From the NCBI RefSeq assembly GCF_002220365.1, contig NZ_MTHB01000200.1, forward strand, positions 1-39,292: a DNA stretch of 39,292 nt. The letters are read 5' to 3'. The stretch's first letter is position 1, and the number at the start of each line of letters is the position of its first letter. The notes under the pieces are model-generated. The model searched no databases. It was not told where the DNA came from and worked only from the letters and a program-made list of their open reading frames with translations. This DNA is from Caballeronia sordidicola (GTDB lineage Bacteria > Pseudomonadota > Gammaproteobacteria > Burkholderiales > Burkholderiaceae). The position numbers were made by a program, and so were the translations under genes. Positions 7,540 to 16,026 of the stretch are shown here, piece by piece.

Positions 7540-9366
7540 ATGGCGGATATCGCGGCACCTGAATTGAAGTCGGGCCAGGCGTCACAGCCTGCCAAACTGG
7601 TCGAGATGAACTGGGACCCGATCACGCGGATCGTCGGCAGTCTCGGCATTTATACGAAGATCGATTTCGAGCAACGCAAGGTCGCCGAGTGCTACAGCAC
7701 GTCGTCGATTTTTCGCGGCTACAGCATCTTCATGAAGGGCAAGGACCCGCGCGACTCACACTTCATTACCAGCCGCATCTGCGGCATCTGCGGCGACAAC
7801 CACGCGACCTGCTCGGTGTATGCGCAGAATATGGCCTACGGCGTAAAGCCGCCGAACATCGCGGAATGGATTGTCAATCTCGGCGAGGCGGCCGAGTACA
7901 TGTTCGATCACAACATCTTCCAGGACAACCTGGTCGGCGTGGATTTCTGCGAGCAGATGGTCAAGGAAACCAACCCCGGCGTCTGGGCGAAAGCGCAGAA
8001 GACCGCCGCGCCGCATGCGGAGATCCACGGCTACAATACCATCGCGGACATCATGACCGCGCTGAATCCATTTACGGGCGAGTTCTATCGCGAGACGCTG
8101 CATGTAAGCCGTTATACGCGCGAGATGTTCTGCCTGATGGAAGGGCGGCATGTGCATCCGTCAACACTGTATCCCGGTGGAGTGGGAACGGTGCCGACCG
8201 TGCAGCTTTTCACCGACTACATCACGCGGTTGATGAAGTATGTGGAGTTCATGAAGAAGGTCGTGCCACTGCATGACGACCTGTTCGATTTCTTTTATGA
8301 AGCACTGCCCGGCTACGAGGAAGTCGGCCGCCGGCGCATCCTGCTGGGCTGCTGGGGTTCGTTCCAAGACCCGGATGTATGCGACTACAACTACAAGTCG
8401 ATGACCGATTGGGGCCGCAGCATGTTCGTCACACCGGGCGTGGTGGTGGACGGCGAACTCGTGACCACGGATCTGGTCGAGATCAACCTGAATATCCGGA
8501 TTTTGCTGGGCAGCTCGTTCTACGATGACTGGGATCATGAGGAAACCTTTGTCCGGCAAGATCCGCTGGGCAATCCGATCGATCGCAAGCATCCGTGGAA
8601 CCAGACCACCTTGCCGCGGCCGCAGAAACGCAAGTTCGACGGCAATTACACGTGGGTGATGTCACCGCGCTGGTACGACAAGCGCACGGGCGATTATCTC
8701 GCGCTCGACACCGGCGGCGGTCCGATCGCACGGTTGTGGGCGACCGCGCTCGCGGGCCTGGTGGATATCGGCTATGTGAAGTCGACGGGTCAGAGCGTGA
8801 AGATTTATCTGCCGAAGACCGCGCTTAAGCCTGAAGTCGAGTTCGAATGGAAAATCCCGAAGTGGAGCAATGCGATTGAACGCGACCGCGCGCGGACCTA
8901 TTTCCAGGCCTATGCGGCAGCGTGTGCGCTGCATTTCGCTGAGAAGGCGCTGGCCGAATTGCATGCGGGCCATACACGCACCTTCACGCCGTTCCAGGTA
9001 CCCGACGAAGCCATCGGCTGCGGTTTTCATGAAGCGGTGCGCGGGGTGTTGTCGCACCATCTTGTGATCAGGGGCGGCAAGATCGCGAACTATCATCCGT
9101 ATCCTCCGACTCCGTGGAATGCGAATCCGCGCGATATCTACGGCACGCCCGGACCGTATGAAGACGCCGTGCAAAACACGCCCATCTTTGAAGAGAACGG
9201 GCCGGACAAGTTCAAAGGTATCGACATCATGCGTGCCGTGCGCAGCTTCGATCCGTGCCTGCCGTGCGGCGTCCATATGTATGTCGGGGATGGCAAGACC
9301 GTCGATGTCGCGCATTCGCCGACCTTTGGCGTTCCGCCGGGCATGAAGCCAGGAGGGCACTCATGA
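7540..9366 (+). CDS. hhyL: Group 1h [NiFe]-hydrogenase large subunit
   Basis: This 608-residue catalytic subunit oxidises H2 at a Ni-Fe(CN)2CO site. The start at 7540 has an AGGAGGGGG ribosome binding site. The N-terminal nickel motif RICGICGDNH is at ~79-88 (Cys81, Cys84). The C-terminal motif DPCLPCGVH ends at His579 (Cys573, Cys576). A 29-residue tail beginning MYVGDG follows His579 and is presumably removed by the protease encoded at 12616-13182 once Ni is inserted. All four nickel-binding cysteines are present, so the enzyme looks functional. Its stop overlaps the next start (ATGA). Group 1h enzymes are high-affinity and oxygen-insensitive and support survival on trace H2 (established for Streptomyces, Mycobacterium and R. 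eutropha). Confidence 0.96.
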   Translation: MADIAAPELKSGQASQPAKLVEMNWDPITRIVGSLGIYTKIDFEQRKVAECYSTSSIFRGYSIFMKGKDPRDSHFITSRICGICGDNHATCSVYAQNMAYGVKPPNIAEWIVNLGEAAEYMFDHNIFQDNLVGVDFCEQMVKETNPGVWAKAQKTAAPHAEIHGYNTIADIMTALNPFTGEFYRETLHVSRYTREMFCLMEGRHVHPSTLYPGGVGTVPTVQLFTDYITRLMKYVEFMKKVVPLHDDLFDFFYEALPGYEEVGRRRILLGCWGSFQDPDVCDYNYKSMTDWGRSMFVTPGVVVDGELVTTDLVEINLNIRILLGSSFYDDWDHEETFVRQDPLGNPIDRKHPWNQTTLPRPQKRKFDGNYTWVMSPRWYDKRTGDYLALDTGGGPIARLWATALAGLVDIGYVKSTGQSVKIYLPKTALKPEVEFEWKIPKWSNAIERDRARTYFQAYAAACALHFAEKALAELHAGHTRTFTPFQVPDEAIGCGFHEAVRGVLSHHLVIRGGKIANYHPYPPTPWNANPRDIYGTPGPYEDAVQNTPIFEENGPDKFKGIDIMRAVRSFDPCLPCGVHMYVGDGKTVDVAHSPTFGVPPGMKPGGHS

Positions 9367-9902
9367 GCGACGCGCGCGTGCTTGAAGAACAACAACGGCG
9401 CATCGATGAACTGATTGCAGCACTGGGGACATTGGACGACACGCATGCGCGCGATATCGCGCAGGCGTTGTTGCAGGTGGTGCTCGAATTGCATGCAAGC
9501 GGTCTCGCCCGGCTAGCCGAGATCGTGACCGAGGCGGATGGCGCTGAGGGTCCGATCGTCGCCCGGCTGATACGGGACAAACAGGTCAGCGCATTGTTGT
9601 TGCTGCATGGGCTGCATCCGCAGGACTTGGCAAGCCGCGTCGCGCACGCGGTGGAAGGGCTGCGGGCGCCGCTTGGTGCGCAAGGCGTAAGGATCGAACT
9701 GGTCGATGCACGGGAGGACCTGGTACGCGTTCGCTTGGCGGGCGTGCTGACTGGCAAGCACGTCACGCCTGCCGATGTGCAGAACGATATCGAGCGGGCG
9801 ATCTTCGAACAGGCGCCGGACGTGGCGCGCATTGAAATAGACGGGATGCCGGACGTCAATGTCCACGAGCTGCGGTTTGTCGCAACGCTGCCAACATCAT
9901 GA
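9363..9902 (+). CDS. NifU-like domain protein lacking cysteines
   Basis: This 179-residue protein overlaps hhyL by 4 nt (ATGA). Residues ~1-100 are helical. Residues ~110-175 resemble the NifU C-terminal domain (VRVRLAGVLTGKHVTPADVQ, IERAIFEQAPDVARIEIDG). NifU-family proteins are annotated in group 1h hydrogenase operons, where they are assumed to help Fe-S cluster delivery to the small subunit. In a classical Nfu domain a CxxC pair holds the transient cluster. Here the corresponding stretch reads GVLTGKHVTP, and the whole protein contains no cysteine, so a simple scaffold role is unlikely. It may be a degenerate adaptor or chaperone. Identification of the domain is good; the function is inferred. 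Confidence 0.75.
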   Translation: MSDARVLEEQQRRIDELIAALGTLDDTHARDIAQALLQVVLELHASGLARLAEIVTEADGAEGPIVARLIRDKQVSALLLLHGLHPQDLASRVAHAVEGLRAPLGAQGVRIELVDAREDLVRVRLAGVLTGKHVTPADVQNDIERAIFEQAPDVARIEIDGMPDVNVHELRFVATLPTS

Positions 9903-10546
9903 ACGCACGCGCAGGGGAACAACCCGGGCAACGCGGCTGGGTAGCTGCGCTGCGCACGTTCGCCCGGCCGCCGCTGACTGTTCTCTGCGAACTGTGTGGA
10001 GAACCGCTAGACGGCACTCATCCTCATCTGGTCGAGATGGAACAAAACGCGCTGCGTTGCTGCTGCCGCGCGTGCGCGTTGCTGTTCGGAAACCAGCAAA
10101 ACGCGCGCTACAAGCGCGTGCCGGAAAACGTTCGCTGGCTCAGAGAGTTTCATCTGAGCGATGAACAATGGGACGCGCTGGCGATCCCGATCGGCATTGC
10201 GTTTTTCTACAGGGACTCGGCTGCGCAACGCGTGATCGCGATGTACCCGGGCGCTGCCGGCGCTCTGCAGTCGTCGCTTGATCTGAGCGCGTGGGACCGT
10301 CTGGTTGCTGACAACCCTGTCCTCGAAACGCTGGAACCCGATGTCGAAGCGCTGTTGGTGAATCGCGTGGACGGCGCGCGCGAGTATTTCCGCGTGCCTA
10401 TCGACCAGTGTTATGCGCTGACCGGCGTGATCCGGGCGCGCTGGCGCGGATTGTCGGGCGGCGTGGATGCATGGCGTGCAATCCACGCGTGTTTTGCGGC
10501 GCTGAAAGTGGGCGAGCGTTTGCCCGAGGGGGTGCCGCATGCCTGA
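9899..10546 (+). CDS. DUF5947-like zinc-ribbon protein of the hydrogenase operon
   Basis: This 215-residue protein starts at an ATGA overlap with the NifU-like gene. Residues ~31-61 hold a zinc-ribbon or rubredoxin-like knuckle (CELCGEPL ... CCCRACALLF), the only metal-binding motif. The rest is a globular domain ending near KVGERLPEG. I match it to the DUF5947 family, found next to group 1h hydrogenases, where its role is unknown. With four well-placed cysteines it could bind Zn or a mononuclear Fe and act as an assembly factor or electron carrier; that is inference. It overlaps the next gene by 8 nt. There is no signal peptide or membrane segment, consistent with a cytosolic role beside the uncleaved HhyS. 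Confidence 0.7.
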   Translation: MNARAGEQPGQRGWVAALRTFARPPLTVLCELCGEPLDGTHPHLVEMEQNALRCCCRACALLFGNQQNARYKRVPENVRWLREFHLSDEQWDALAIPIGIAFFYRDSAAQRVIAMYPGAAGALQSSLDLSAWDRLVADNPVLETLEPDVEALLVNRVDGAREYFRVPIDQCYALTGVIRARWRGLSGGVDAWRAIHACFAALKVGERLPEGVPHA

Positions 10547-11228
10547 TCTTGACTTTGTCGTCGAGGGTGCTGAGGTCGCGCTGCATTCGGTGTCACCGCT
10601 GCTGTTGTTCAAGCTGCGCGTGACCAATAGAGGCTCGTCGGGGCCGCCGACAGCTCAAGAGGAAATCGCTAGTCTCGCGCTGCATTGCCAGATACAGATA
10701 GAAGCGACCCGGCGAACTTACGAGCCAGTCGACCAGGCGCGGCTCAGCGAATTGTTTGGCGTACCCAAGCGCTGGTCGCAAACGTTGCGGACCCTGTTGT
10801 GGACGCACGCAAGTGCCGCTGTTCCTCCATTCACCGATACCTGCAGGGTTGATCTGCCGGTGCCGTGCACGTTCGACTTCAATGTCGCGGCGGCGAAGTA
10901 TTTCGATGCACTGGGAGACGGCGAAATTCCGTTGATGCTGCAATTCAGCGGCACGATTTTTTATCGCGAGAGCGACGGCACGCTGCAAGTCGCGCGTGTT
11001 CCCTGGCACAAGGAAGCCGCGTTCCGCCTGCCGGTCGCAACCTGGCGGGCGATGCGCGATTACTACTACCCGAACACCGCATGGATGTCCGTGCAACGCG
11101 GGGTCTTTGAGCGGCTGGAGCGTTACCGCATAGAGCAAGGCTTGACCGGCTGGGACGAAGCGCTCACGGCCTTGTTAGACGAGCGCCGCAGCGAACCGGC
11201 ATGGCCTGACCACGGAGGCTTGCAATGA
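10539..11228 (+). CDS. DUF6084-like protein of the hydrogenase operon
   Basis: This 229-residue cytosolic protein has no cofactor motif. It begins PDLDFVVEGAEVALHSVSPL and contains beta-rich segments (LLLFKLRVTN, LALHCQIQIE) followed by conserved-looking YYYPNTAW near residue 170. I match it to the DUF6084 family, which co-occurs with DUF5947 and group 1h hydrogenase genes; no function is known to me. The gene overlaps its neighbours by 8 nt and 4 nt, so stoichiometric co-translation is likely. A role in maturation, oligomer assembly or coupling to the electron acceptor is plausible, given that the operon has no cytochrome b subunit. Confidence 0.65.
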   Translation: MPDLDFVVEGAEVALHSVSPLLLFKLRVTNRGSSGPPTAQEEIASLALHCQIQIEATRRTYEPVDQARLSELFGVPKRWSQTLRTLLWTHASAAVPPFTDTCRVDLPVPCTFDFNVAAAKYFDALGDGEIPLMLQFSGTIFYRESDGTLQVARVPWHKEAAFRLPVATWRAMRDYYYPNTAWMSVQRGVFERLERYRIEQGLTGWDEALTALLDERRSEPAWPDHGGLQ

Positions 11229-12619
11229 ACGCCATCGAAGGGATCGTTCAGGCCGTGCTGTACGAGGGCTACATGCTTTATCCGTATCGAGCGTCGTCGG
11301 TGAAGAATCGGCAGCGCTGGACCTTTGGCAGCGTGTATCCGCAGACATGGGCGGACTGGTCCGGCAGCGATGCATCGATGATGCAAACCGAATGCGTGAT
11401 TGAAGGCGACGACGAAACGCGGGTGAAGATGCGTCCATGTTTCCTGCATTTGATCGAGCGGGATGTGCGTGCATTGAGCGCGCCAGCGGCGGTGGGTACG
11501 GCACTGGATGAGGGTTCGTCCCGATCGGTGGCTTCGCTCGAACTCGGCGGCAGGCGTTTCGACGCGTGGCAGGAAGCCGGTGAGCAGCGTGTCGAGGTTC
11601 CGGTATTGACGCTTGGCGAATTGTGCATGGAGGGATTACGGTTGCCGTTTTCATTGGCGGATAGCCGTGCCGTGGAACCGCTGATGGAAACGGACGGCCG
11701 TGTGCAAGGAGTGCTTGTGCGCACACGGGCGGCGATCGAAGGTCGCGTGGAGTGCTGCGCTACGCAGATCGGCGAACGCACCTTCAGGCTGACGGTCCGC
11801 ATAGTCAACGTGACGCCGGTTGACGAACCGCAGCGGTTGAATCGCGATGCCGCTTCATCGTTTGCGCTTCTGTCGTGCCATGCGGTGCTGGCCGTGGAGG
11901 GCGCCGCATTCGTCTCGTCGATCGAACCACCGGACGAGTTGGCGGAAGCGGTCGCGAGTTGCAAGAACATCGGCTTGTGGCCAGTTCTGGTCGGTTCCGG
12001 TGAACGCCATGACACCATACTCGCGGCGCCCATCATCCTCTACGACTACCCGCAGGTCGCGCCGGAAAGCGCGGGCGATCTCTTCGACGCCACCGAGATC
12101 GACGAGATCCTGACGCTGCGAATCCTCACCATGACCGACGCCGAAAAGCGCGAGATGGCCGCAGGCGATGAACGTTCACGCGCCCTGCTCGAACGCACGG
12201 AAAGCCTCTCCGCGAACGACTTGCAGCGGCTGCACGGAACCTTGCGCGAGGTGCGCGTGGATACCGGCTGGCGGGATGTGTCAGAGGAAACGGGAGAGGC
12301 CCCCGAAGACACGGCGCCCTGGGCCGAGCTTGACGCCATGCCTCCTCTTGCCTGCGTCAACGTCGATGGCGTGGCGTTGCAGGTCGGCTCGCGCGTTGTG
12401 CTTCATCCCCACGCCCGCGCCGATATCTTCGACCTCGCTTTGCGCGACCAGATAGCGACCATCGAATCGATCGAACGAGATTTCGAGGATCACATTCACG
12501 TAGCGGTGACGATCGACTGCGATCCCGGGCGCGACTTCGGTCTTGCACGCATGCCGGGTCATCGTTTCTTTTTCGCACCCGACGAGATCGAGCCGTTGCG
12601 CGAGGAGCGGACGTCATGA
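11225..12619 (+). CDS. Uncharacterised 464-aa hydrogenase-operon protein
   Basis: The start at 11225 overlaps the preceding stop (ATGA), and the end overlaps the protease start (ATGA). The protein opens with AVLYEGYMLYPYRASSVKNR, contains a beta-rich middle, and ends with a separate small domain (VNVDGVALQVGSRVVLHPHA ... FGLARMPGHRFFFAPDEIEP). No catalytic or metal motif that I recognise is present, and there is no signal peptide or membrane span. It is embedded between conserved hydrogenase accessory genes, so a dedicated role in group 1h assembly or activity is likely but unproven. It is the largest unknown in the operon. Confidence 0.6.
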   Translation: MNAIEGIVQAVLYEGYMLYPYRASSVKNRQRWTFGSVYPQTWADWSGSDASMMQTECVIEGDDETRVKMRPCFLHLIERDVRALSAPAAVGTALDEGSSRSVASLELGGRRFDAWQEAGEQRVEVPVLTLGELCMEGLRLPFSLADSRAVEPLMETDGRVQGVLVRTRAAIEGRVECCATQIGERTFRLTVRIVNVTPVDEPQRLNRDAASSFALLSCHAVLAVEGAAFVSSIEPPDELAEAVASCKNIGLWPVLVGSGERHDTILAAPIILYDYPQVAPESAGDLFDATEIDEILTLRILTMTDAEKREMAAGDERSRALLERTESLSANDLQRLHGTLREVRVDTGWRDVSEETGEAPEDTAPWAELDAMPPLACVNVDGVALQVGSRVVLHPHARADIFDLALRDQIATIESIERDFEDHIHVAVTIDCDPGRDFGLARMPGHRFFFAPDEIEPLREERTS

Positions 12620-13182
12620 CTTCGATCCTGGTGGCGGGTATCGGCAACGTCTTCCTGGGTGACGACGGTTTCGGCGTCGAAGTCGTACGGCGTCTGCACG
12701 AAAGACGAAGCAATGCGTGGCCGCCGGACGTCCGCGTGATCGACTACGGAATCCGGGGGATCGATCTGTACTACGCGCTGCTGGACGGTGTGGATCTTGC
12801 CATCCTCGTCGATGCAACGCATCGGGACGGACCGCCGGGCACGCTGTACGTCATCGAGCCTTCCGCAAAGAACACCAATGAAAGTTACACAGGCGATGCT
12901 TCTCCCGTGCTGTTGTCGCCGCATGACCTCGATCCGGCGAAGGTCCTTCAGGCCGTGCAAGCGATGGGCGGTGAAGCCGGACGCATCGTTCTAATCGGTT
13001 GTGAGCCGGAAAGTCTAGGCACCGAAGATGGGCAAGAGGGCCGAATGGGGCTGAGCGAACCCGTCGCGGCGGCAGTGGATGAAGCAGTAGACACCATTGA
13101 AACAATGATCGAAAGCATGCGGGCGCGGACCACCGTGGTCGACGCTGGGAGCGTGCCGCAAGACCACTGGAGAGCACGATGA
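12616..13182 (+). CDS. Hydrogenase maturation endopeptidase (HupD/HyaD/HycI family)
   Basis: This 188-residue endopeptidase should cleave the C-terminal tail of HhyL after the final nickel ligand region (His579). The diagnostic N-terminus GIGNVFLGDDGFGVEVV (residues ~8-24) contains the acidic residue that senses nickel in this family. A second acidic site (ILVDATHRDG, ~56-65) and a histidine in SPHDLDP near residue 97 correspond to the other metal ligands. CEPESLG near 128 is also typical. Length is slightly above the usual 150-170 because of a C-terminal extension. It overlaps both neighbours by 4 nt. Substrate assignment to HhyL rests on operon context, since it is the only large subunit in the window. 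Confidence 0.9.
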   Translation: MTSILVAGIGNVFLGDDGFGVEVVRRLHERRSNAWPPDVRVIDYGIRGIDLYYALLDGVDLAILVDATHRDGPPGTLYVIEPSAKNTNESYTGDASPVLLSPHDLDPAKVLQAVQAMGGEAGRIVLIGCEPESLGTEDGQEGRMGLSEPVAAAVDEAVDTIETMIESMRARTTVVDAGSVPQDHWRAR

Positions 13183-13280
13183 AGTTCTTGCTGAAGTACT
13201 TGTTATTGTCCGGGCTGATCATTGGCGTTGCGGCGAACATGAAGGATATCCGCCGTTATATCCGTATCCGCAACATGTGA
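13179..13280 (+). CDS. 33-aa hydrophobic microprotein (DUF6893-like)
   Basis: A 33-codon frame starts at an ATGA overlap with the protease stop and ends 11 nt before the hypF ATG. The peptide is MKFLLKYLLLSGLIIGVAAN followed by a basic tail (MKDIRRYIRIRNM). It has one hydrophobic segment (~3-19) and a strongly positive C-terminus, so it could be a single-pass membrane or amphipathic helix protein. Its tight placement supports a real gene. I associate such tiny proteins with the DUF6893 family at moderate confidence. Function is unknown; anchoring the signal-less HhySL to the membrane is one testable possibility. Confidence 0.65.
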   Translation: MKFLLKYLLLSGLIIGVAANMKDIRRYIRIRNM

Positions 13281-13291
13281 AGGGTACGACC

Positions 13292-15706
13292 ATGAGCCTG
13301 TGCCTGCCGCCGGTTAGCGACGCACCGTCCGTGATATTCCGGGCCGGTGAAGCAATTCGTGTGCGTGGACTAGTGCAGGGGGTAGGTTTCAGACCAACAG
13401 TATGGCGTCTTGCGCGCGCTTGCGGCGTGAGAGGCGATGTAGGCAACGACAGTGAGGGTGTGCTGATCCACGCATGGGCCGACACCAGTACGCTCGATGA
13501 TTTTGTCGAGCGTTTGCGAAGCGAGTGCCCACCGCTTGGTCGGATTGATGCCATTGAACGTTACGCTTTGCACGAGATACCGCCGCCTTCCGGTGGCTTT
13601 CGGATTGTTGCGAGCACGAGCGGCCGTGCCCATACCGGGGTGGTGCCGGACGCGGTCACGTGCCGGGCGTGTATCGACGAAACGTTCGACCCGTCGAGCC
13701 GTCGTCATGGGTATGCGTTCACGAACTGCACGCACTGCGGGCCGCGCTTGTCGATCATTCAGGCGATCCCTTATGACCGTCCGAACACGACGATGGCGGC
13801 GTTCGCGTTATGTGATGCCTGTGCAATCGAATATGACGATCCGGACGACCGGCGTTTCCATGCGCAGCCGATTGCGTGTCCGGCTTGCGGGCCGCGTCTG
13901 TGGCTTGAACTGGCTGATGGTTCAATTGCAGAAGGCGATCCACTGGATGCCGCGCGCCGCTTGATCCAGCGCGGAAAGATTGTCGCCATCAAAGGGCTGG
14001 GTGGTTTTCAGCTTGCATGCGCCGCGTCAGATCATGCAGCCGTTGCGAAACTACGCGTGCTCAAACGTCGCGAGCGCAAGCCGTTCGCGCTGCTGGCGCG
14101 CGACGTGGCAATGATCGAACGCCATTGCGTGGTGAGCGGAGCAGACGAGGTCCTGCTTGAAAGCGCCGCCGGACCGATCGTCATCATGCCGATGATCGAT
14201 CGAGGTACACGTGATCCGTTTCCGGGTGTGGCGCCGGGTATCGCGACGCTGGGTTTCATGCTGCCGTCAACCCCGCTGCATCATCTGCTGATGCAATTGC
14301 TTGACGGTCCGGTCGTACTGACCAGCGGTAATCTCGTCGACGAACCGCAATGCATCGACAACGACGAAGCCCGTCAGCGCCTCGCCGGCCTGGCCGATGC
14401 CTGGCTGATGCACGACCGCGATATCGCCCGGCGTGTGGACGATTCCGTCTCGCGGGTCATGGGCGGCGTACCGCGCTTGCTGCGCCGCTCGCGCGGTTAT
14501 GCGCCCGCGCCCATGCGTTTGCCGCGCGATTTTTCTGCCGCGCCCCCGGTCCTTGCGATGGGCGCACAACAGAAAAACACCTTCTGCCTTTTGCGCGATG
14601 GCGAAGCGGTCGTCTCGCATCACATCGGCGAACTGGAGAACGGCGAGACGTATCGCGACTACACGGTGTCGCTCGCGCGTTATCAACATCTGTTCGAACA
14701 TGACGCGCGTTTCGTCGCGGTCGACCTGCATCCTGAGTATCTGTCGCGCAAGCTCGGTATCGATATCGCACGGCAGCGGCATTTACCGCTCGCCGAGATC
14801 CAGCACCATCATGCGCATCTTGCGGCATGTCTTGCAGAAAATGATGTCAGTTTGGGCACTGATGTTCTTGGTATTGTGCTTGACGGGCTTGGCATGGGCC
14901 TGGGCAACGCGCTGTGGGGCGGCGAATTCTTGCTCGGCGGCTATGTGAATTTCAAGCGCGTTGCGAGCTTCACGCCGGTCGCGCTGCCGGGAGGCACGTA
15001 CGCGATTTATGAGCCGTGGCGCAACACGTACGCGCATCTGTGCGCGAGGCTCGGGTGGCGGCGTTTCGCGAAGCAATACGCGAAGCTTGACCTTCATCAT
15101 TTTCTCTCTGACCATCCATTGACGCTGCTCGATCAGATGATCGACGGCGGGATCAATAGTCCTCTTGCAAGTTCGGCGGGGCGTCTGTTCGATGCAGTCG
15201 CCGGGGCACTCGGCGTGTGCCGCGAACGCGTGCAATACGAAGGGCAGGCCGCGATCGAACTCGAAGCGCTGATCGATACCCGTACGCTCCACGATGAAGA
15301 CGACGCGCTGGCGTATCCGTTCGAGATAGTGGAAGCCGATACTCCGCTGTTGATCGACCCGAAACCCATGTGGATCGCGCTGCTCGACGACATGCTGCGC
15401 GCCACGCCGGTACCGGTCGTGGCCGCACGTTTTCACAAAGGCCTCGCAATCGTCATAACGCAGATGACCATCCGTTTGCTTGCATCCACGCAGGTCCGCA
15501 CCGTCGCGCTCTCTGGCGGGGTCATGCAGAACCGCGTGCTGTTCGAACAACTCATCGCACGGCTTGCGGCATGCGGCTTTAACGTACTGACGCATCGCCA
15601 GGTACCGTCCAACGACGGTGGCATCGCACTGGGGCAAGCGGCCATCACCGCCGCGCGTGCCCTGACGTGCGCGTTTGTTGAACCACGGAGTACGTCATGT
15701 GTTTAG
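13292..15706 (+). CDS. hypF: Carbamoyltransferase HypF
   Basis: HypF converts carbamoyl phosphate to carbamoyl-AMP and carbamoylates the HypE C-terminal cysteine, the source of the cyanide ligands. The domain order is complete over ~804 residues: acylphosphatase (GLVQGVGFRPTVWRLAR, ~26-42), two zinc fingers (CRACIDETFD, NCTHCGPR, LCDACAIEY, ACPACGPR, ~120-210), a YrdC-like adenylation domain (~215-400) and a Kae1-like carbamoyltransferase domain with EIQHHHAHLAACL. The ATG at 13292 is preferred; a GTG at 13277 overlaps the microprotein stop. It overlaps hypC by 10 nt. It appears intact. Confidence 0.95.
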   Translation: MSLCLPPVSDAPSVIFRAGEAIRVRGLVQGVGFRPTVWRLARACGVRGDVGNDSEGVLIHAWADTSTLDDFVERLRSECPPLGRIDAIERYALHEIPPPSGGFRIVASTSGRAHTGVVPDAVTCRACIDETFDPSSRRHGYAFTNCTHCGPRLSIIQAIPYDRPNTTMAAFALCDACAIEYDDPDDRRFHAQPIACPACGPRLWLELADGSIAEGDPLDAARRLIQRGKIVAIKGLGGFQLACAASDHAAVAKLRVLKRRERKPFALLARDVAMIERHCVVSGADEVLLESAAGPIVIMPMIDRGTRDPFPGVAPGIATLGFMLPSTPLHHLLMQLLDGPVVLTSGNLVDEPQCIDNDEARQRLAGLADAWLMHDRDIARRVDDSVSRVMGGVPRLLRRSRGYAPAPMRLPRDFSAAPPVLAMGAQQKNTFCLLRDGEAVVSHHIGELENGETYRDYTVSLARYQHLFEHDARFVAVDLHPEYLSRKLGIDIARQRHLPLAEIQHHHAHLAACLAENDVSLGTDVLGIVLDGLGMGLGNALWGGEFLLGGYVNFKRVASFTPVALPGGTYAIYEPWRNTYAHLCARLGWRRFAKQYAKLDLHHFLSDHPLTLLDQMIDGGINSPLASSAGRLFDAVAGALGVCRERVQYEGQAAIELEALIDTRTLHDEDDALAYPFEIVEADTPLLIDPKPMWIALLDDMLRATPVPVVAARFHKGLAIVITQMTIRLLASTQVRTVALSGGVMQNRVLFEQLIARLAACGFNVLTHRQVPSNDGGIALGQAAITAARALTCAFVEPRSTSCV

Positions 15707-16026
15707 GCATCCCGGGACAGATCGTCGAGATCAGCGACGCGGACAATAACCTCGCATTAGTCGATGTAGGCGGGGTGCAGCGGATCATCAACATCGCGTT
15801 CATAGTCGATGACGAGCGGCCACCGTCCGCATGCGTGGGTGACTGGGTGCTGGTGCATGTTGGCTTCGCGATGAGTCGTCTCGACGAGGCCGAAGCGATG
15901 CGCACGCTCTCTCTGTTGCGTGAACTTGGCGAGGCGCAGGCGGAGATGGCCGCGATGATGGAAGGGGGCGGTGAGCCGCCACCTCCTGACGCGTCCAACC
16001 ACCACGATGGAGCGCGCAATGACTGA
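15697..16026 (+). CDS. hypC: Hydrogenase assembly chaperone HypC
   Basis: This 109-residue HypC/HupF-family chaperone binds HypD and carries the Fe(CN)2CO moiety to the apo large subunit. The defining N-terminus MCLGIPGQIVEI is present; after Met removal, Cys2 is the essential ligand. The OB-fold core is DVGGVQRIINIAFI ... VGDWVLVHVGFAMSRLDEAEA. A tail of about 30 residues rich in Gly, Pro and His extends beyond the typical 75-95 residue length, and its significance is unknown. It overlaps hypF by 10 nt and the SIS gene by 8 nt. Confidence 0.95.
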   Translation: MCLGIPGQIVEISDADNNLALVDVGGVQRIINIAFIVDDERPPSACVGDWVLVHVGFAMSRLDEAEAMRTLSLLRELGEAQAEMAAMMEGGGEPPPPDASNHHDGARND

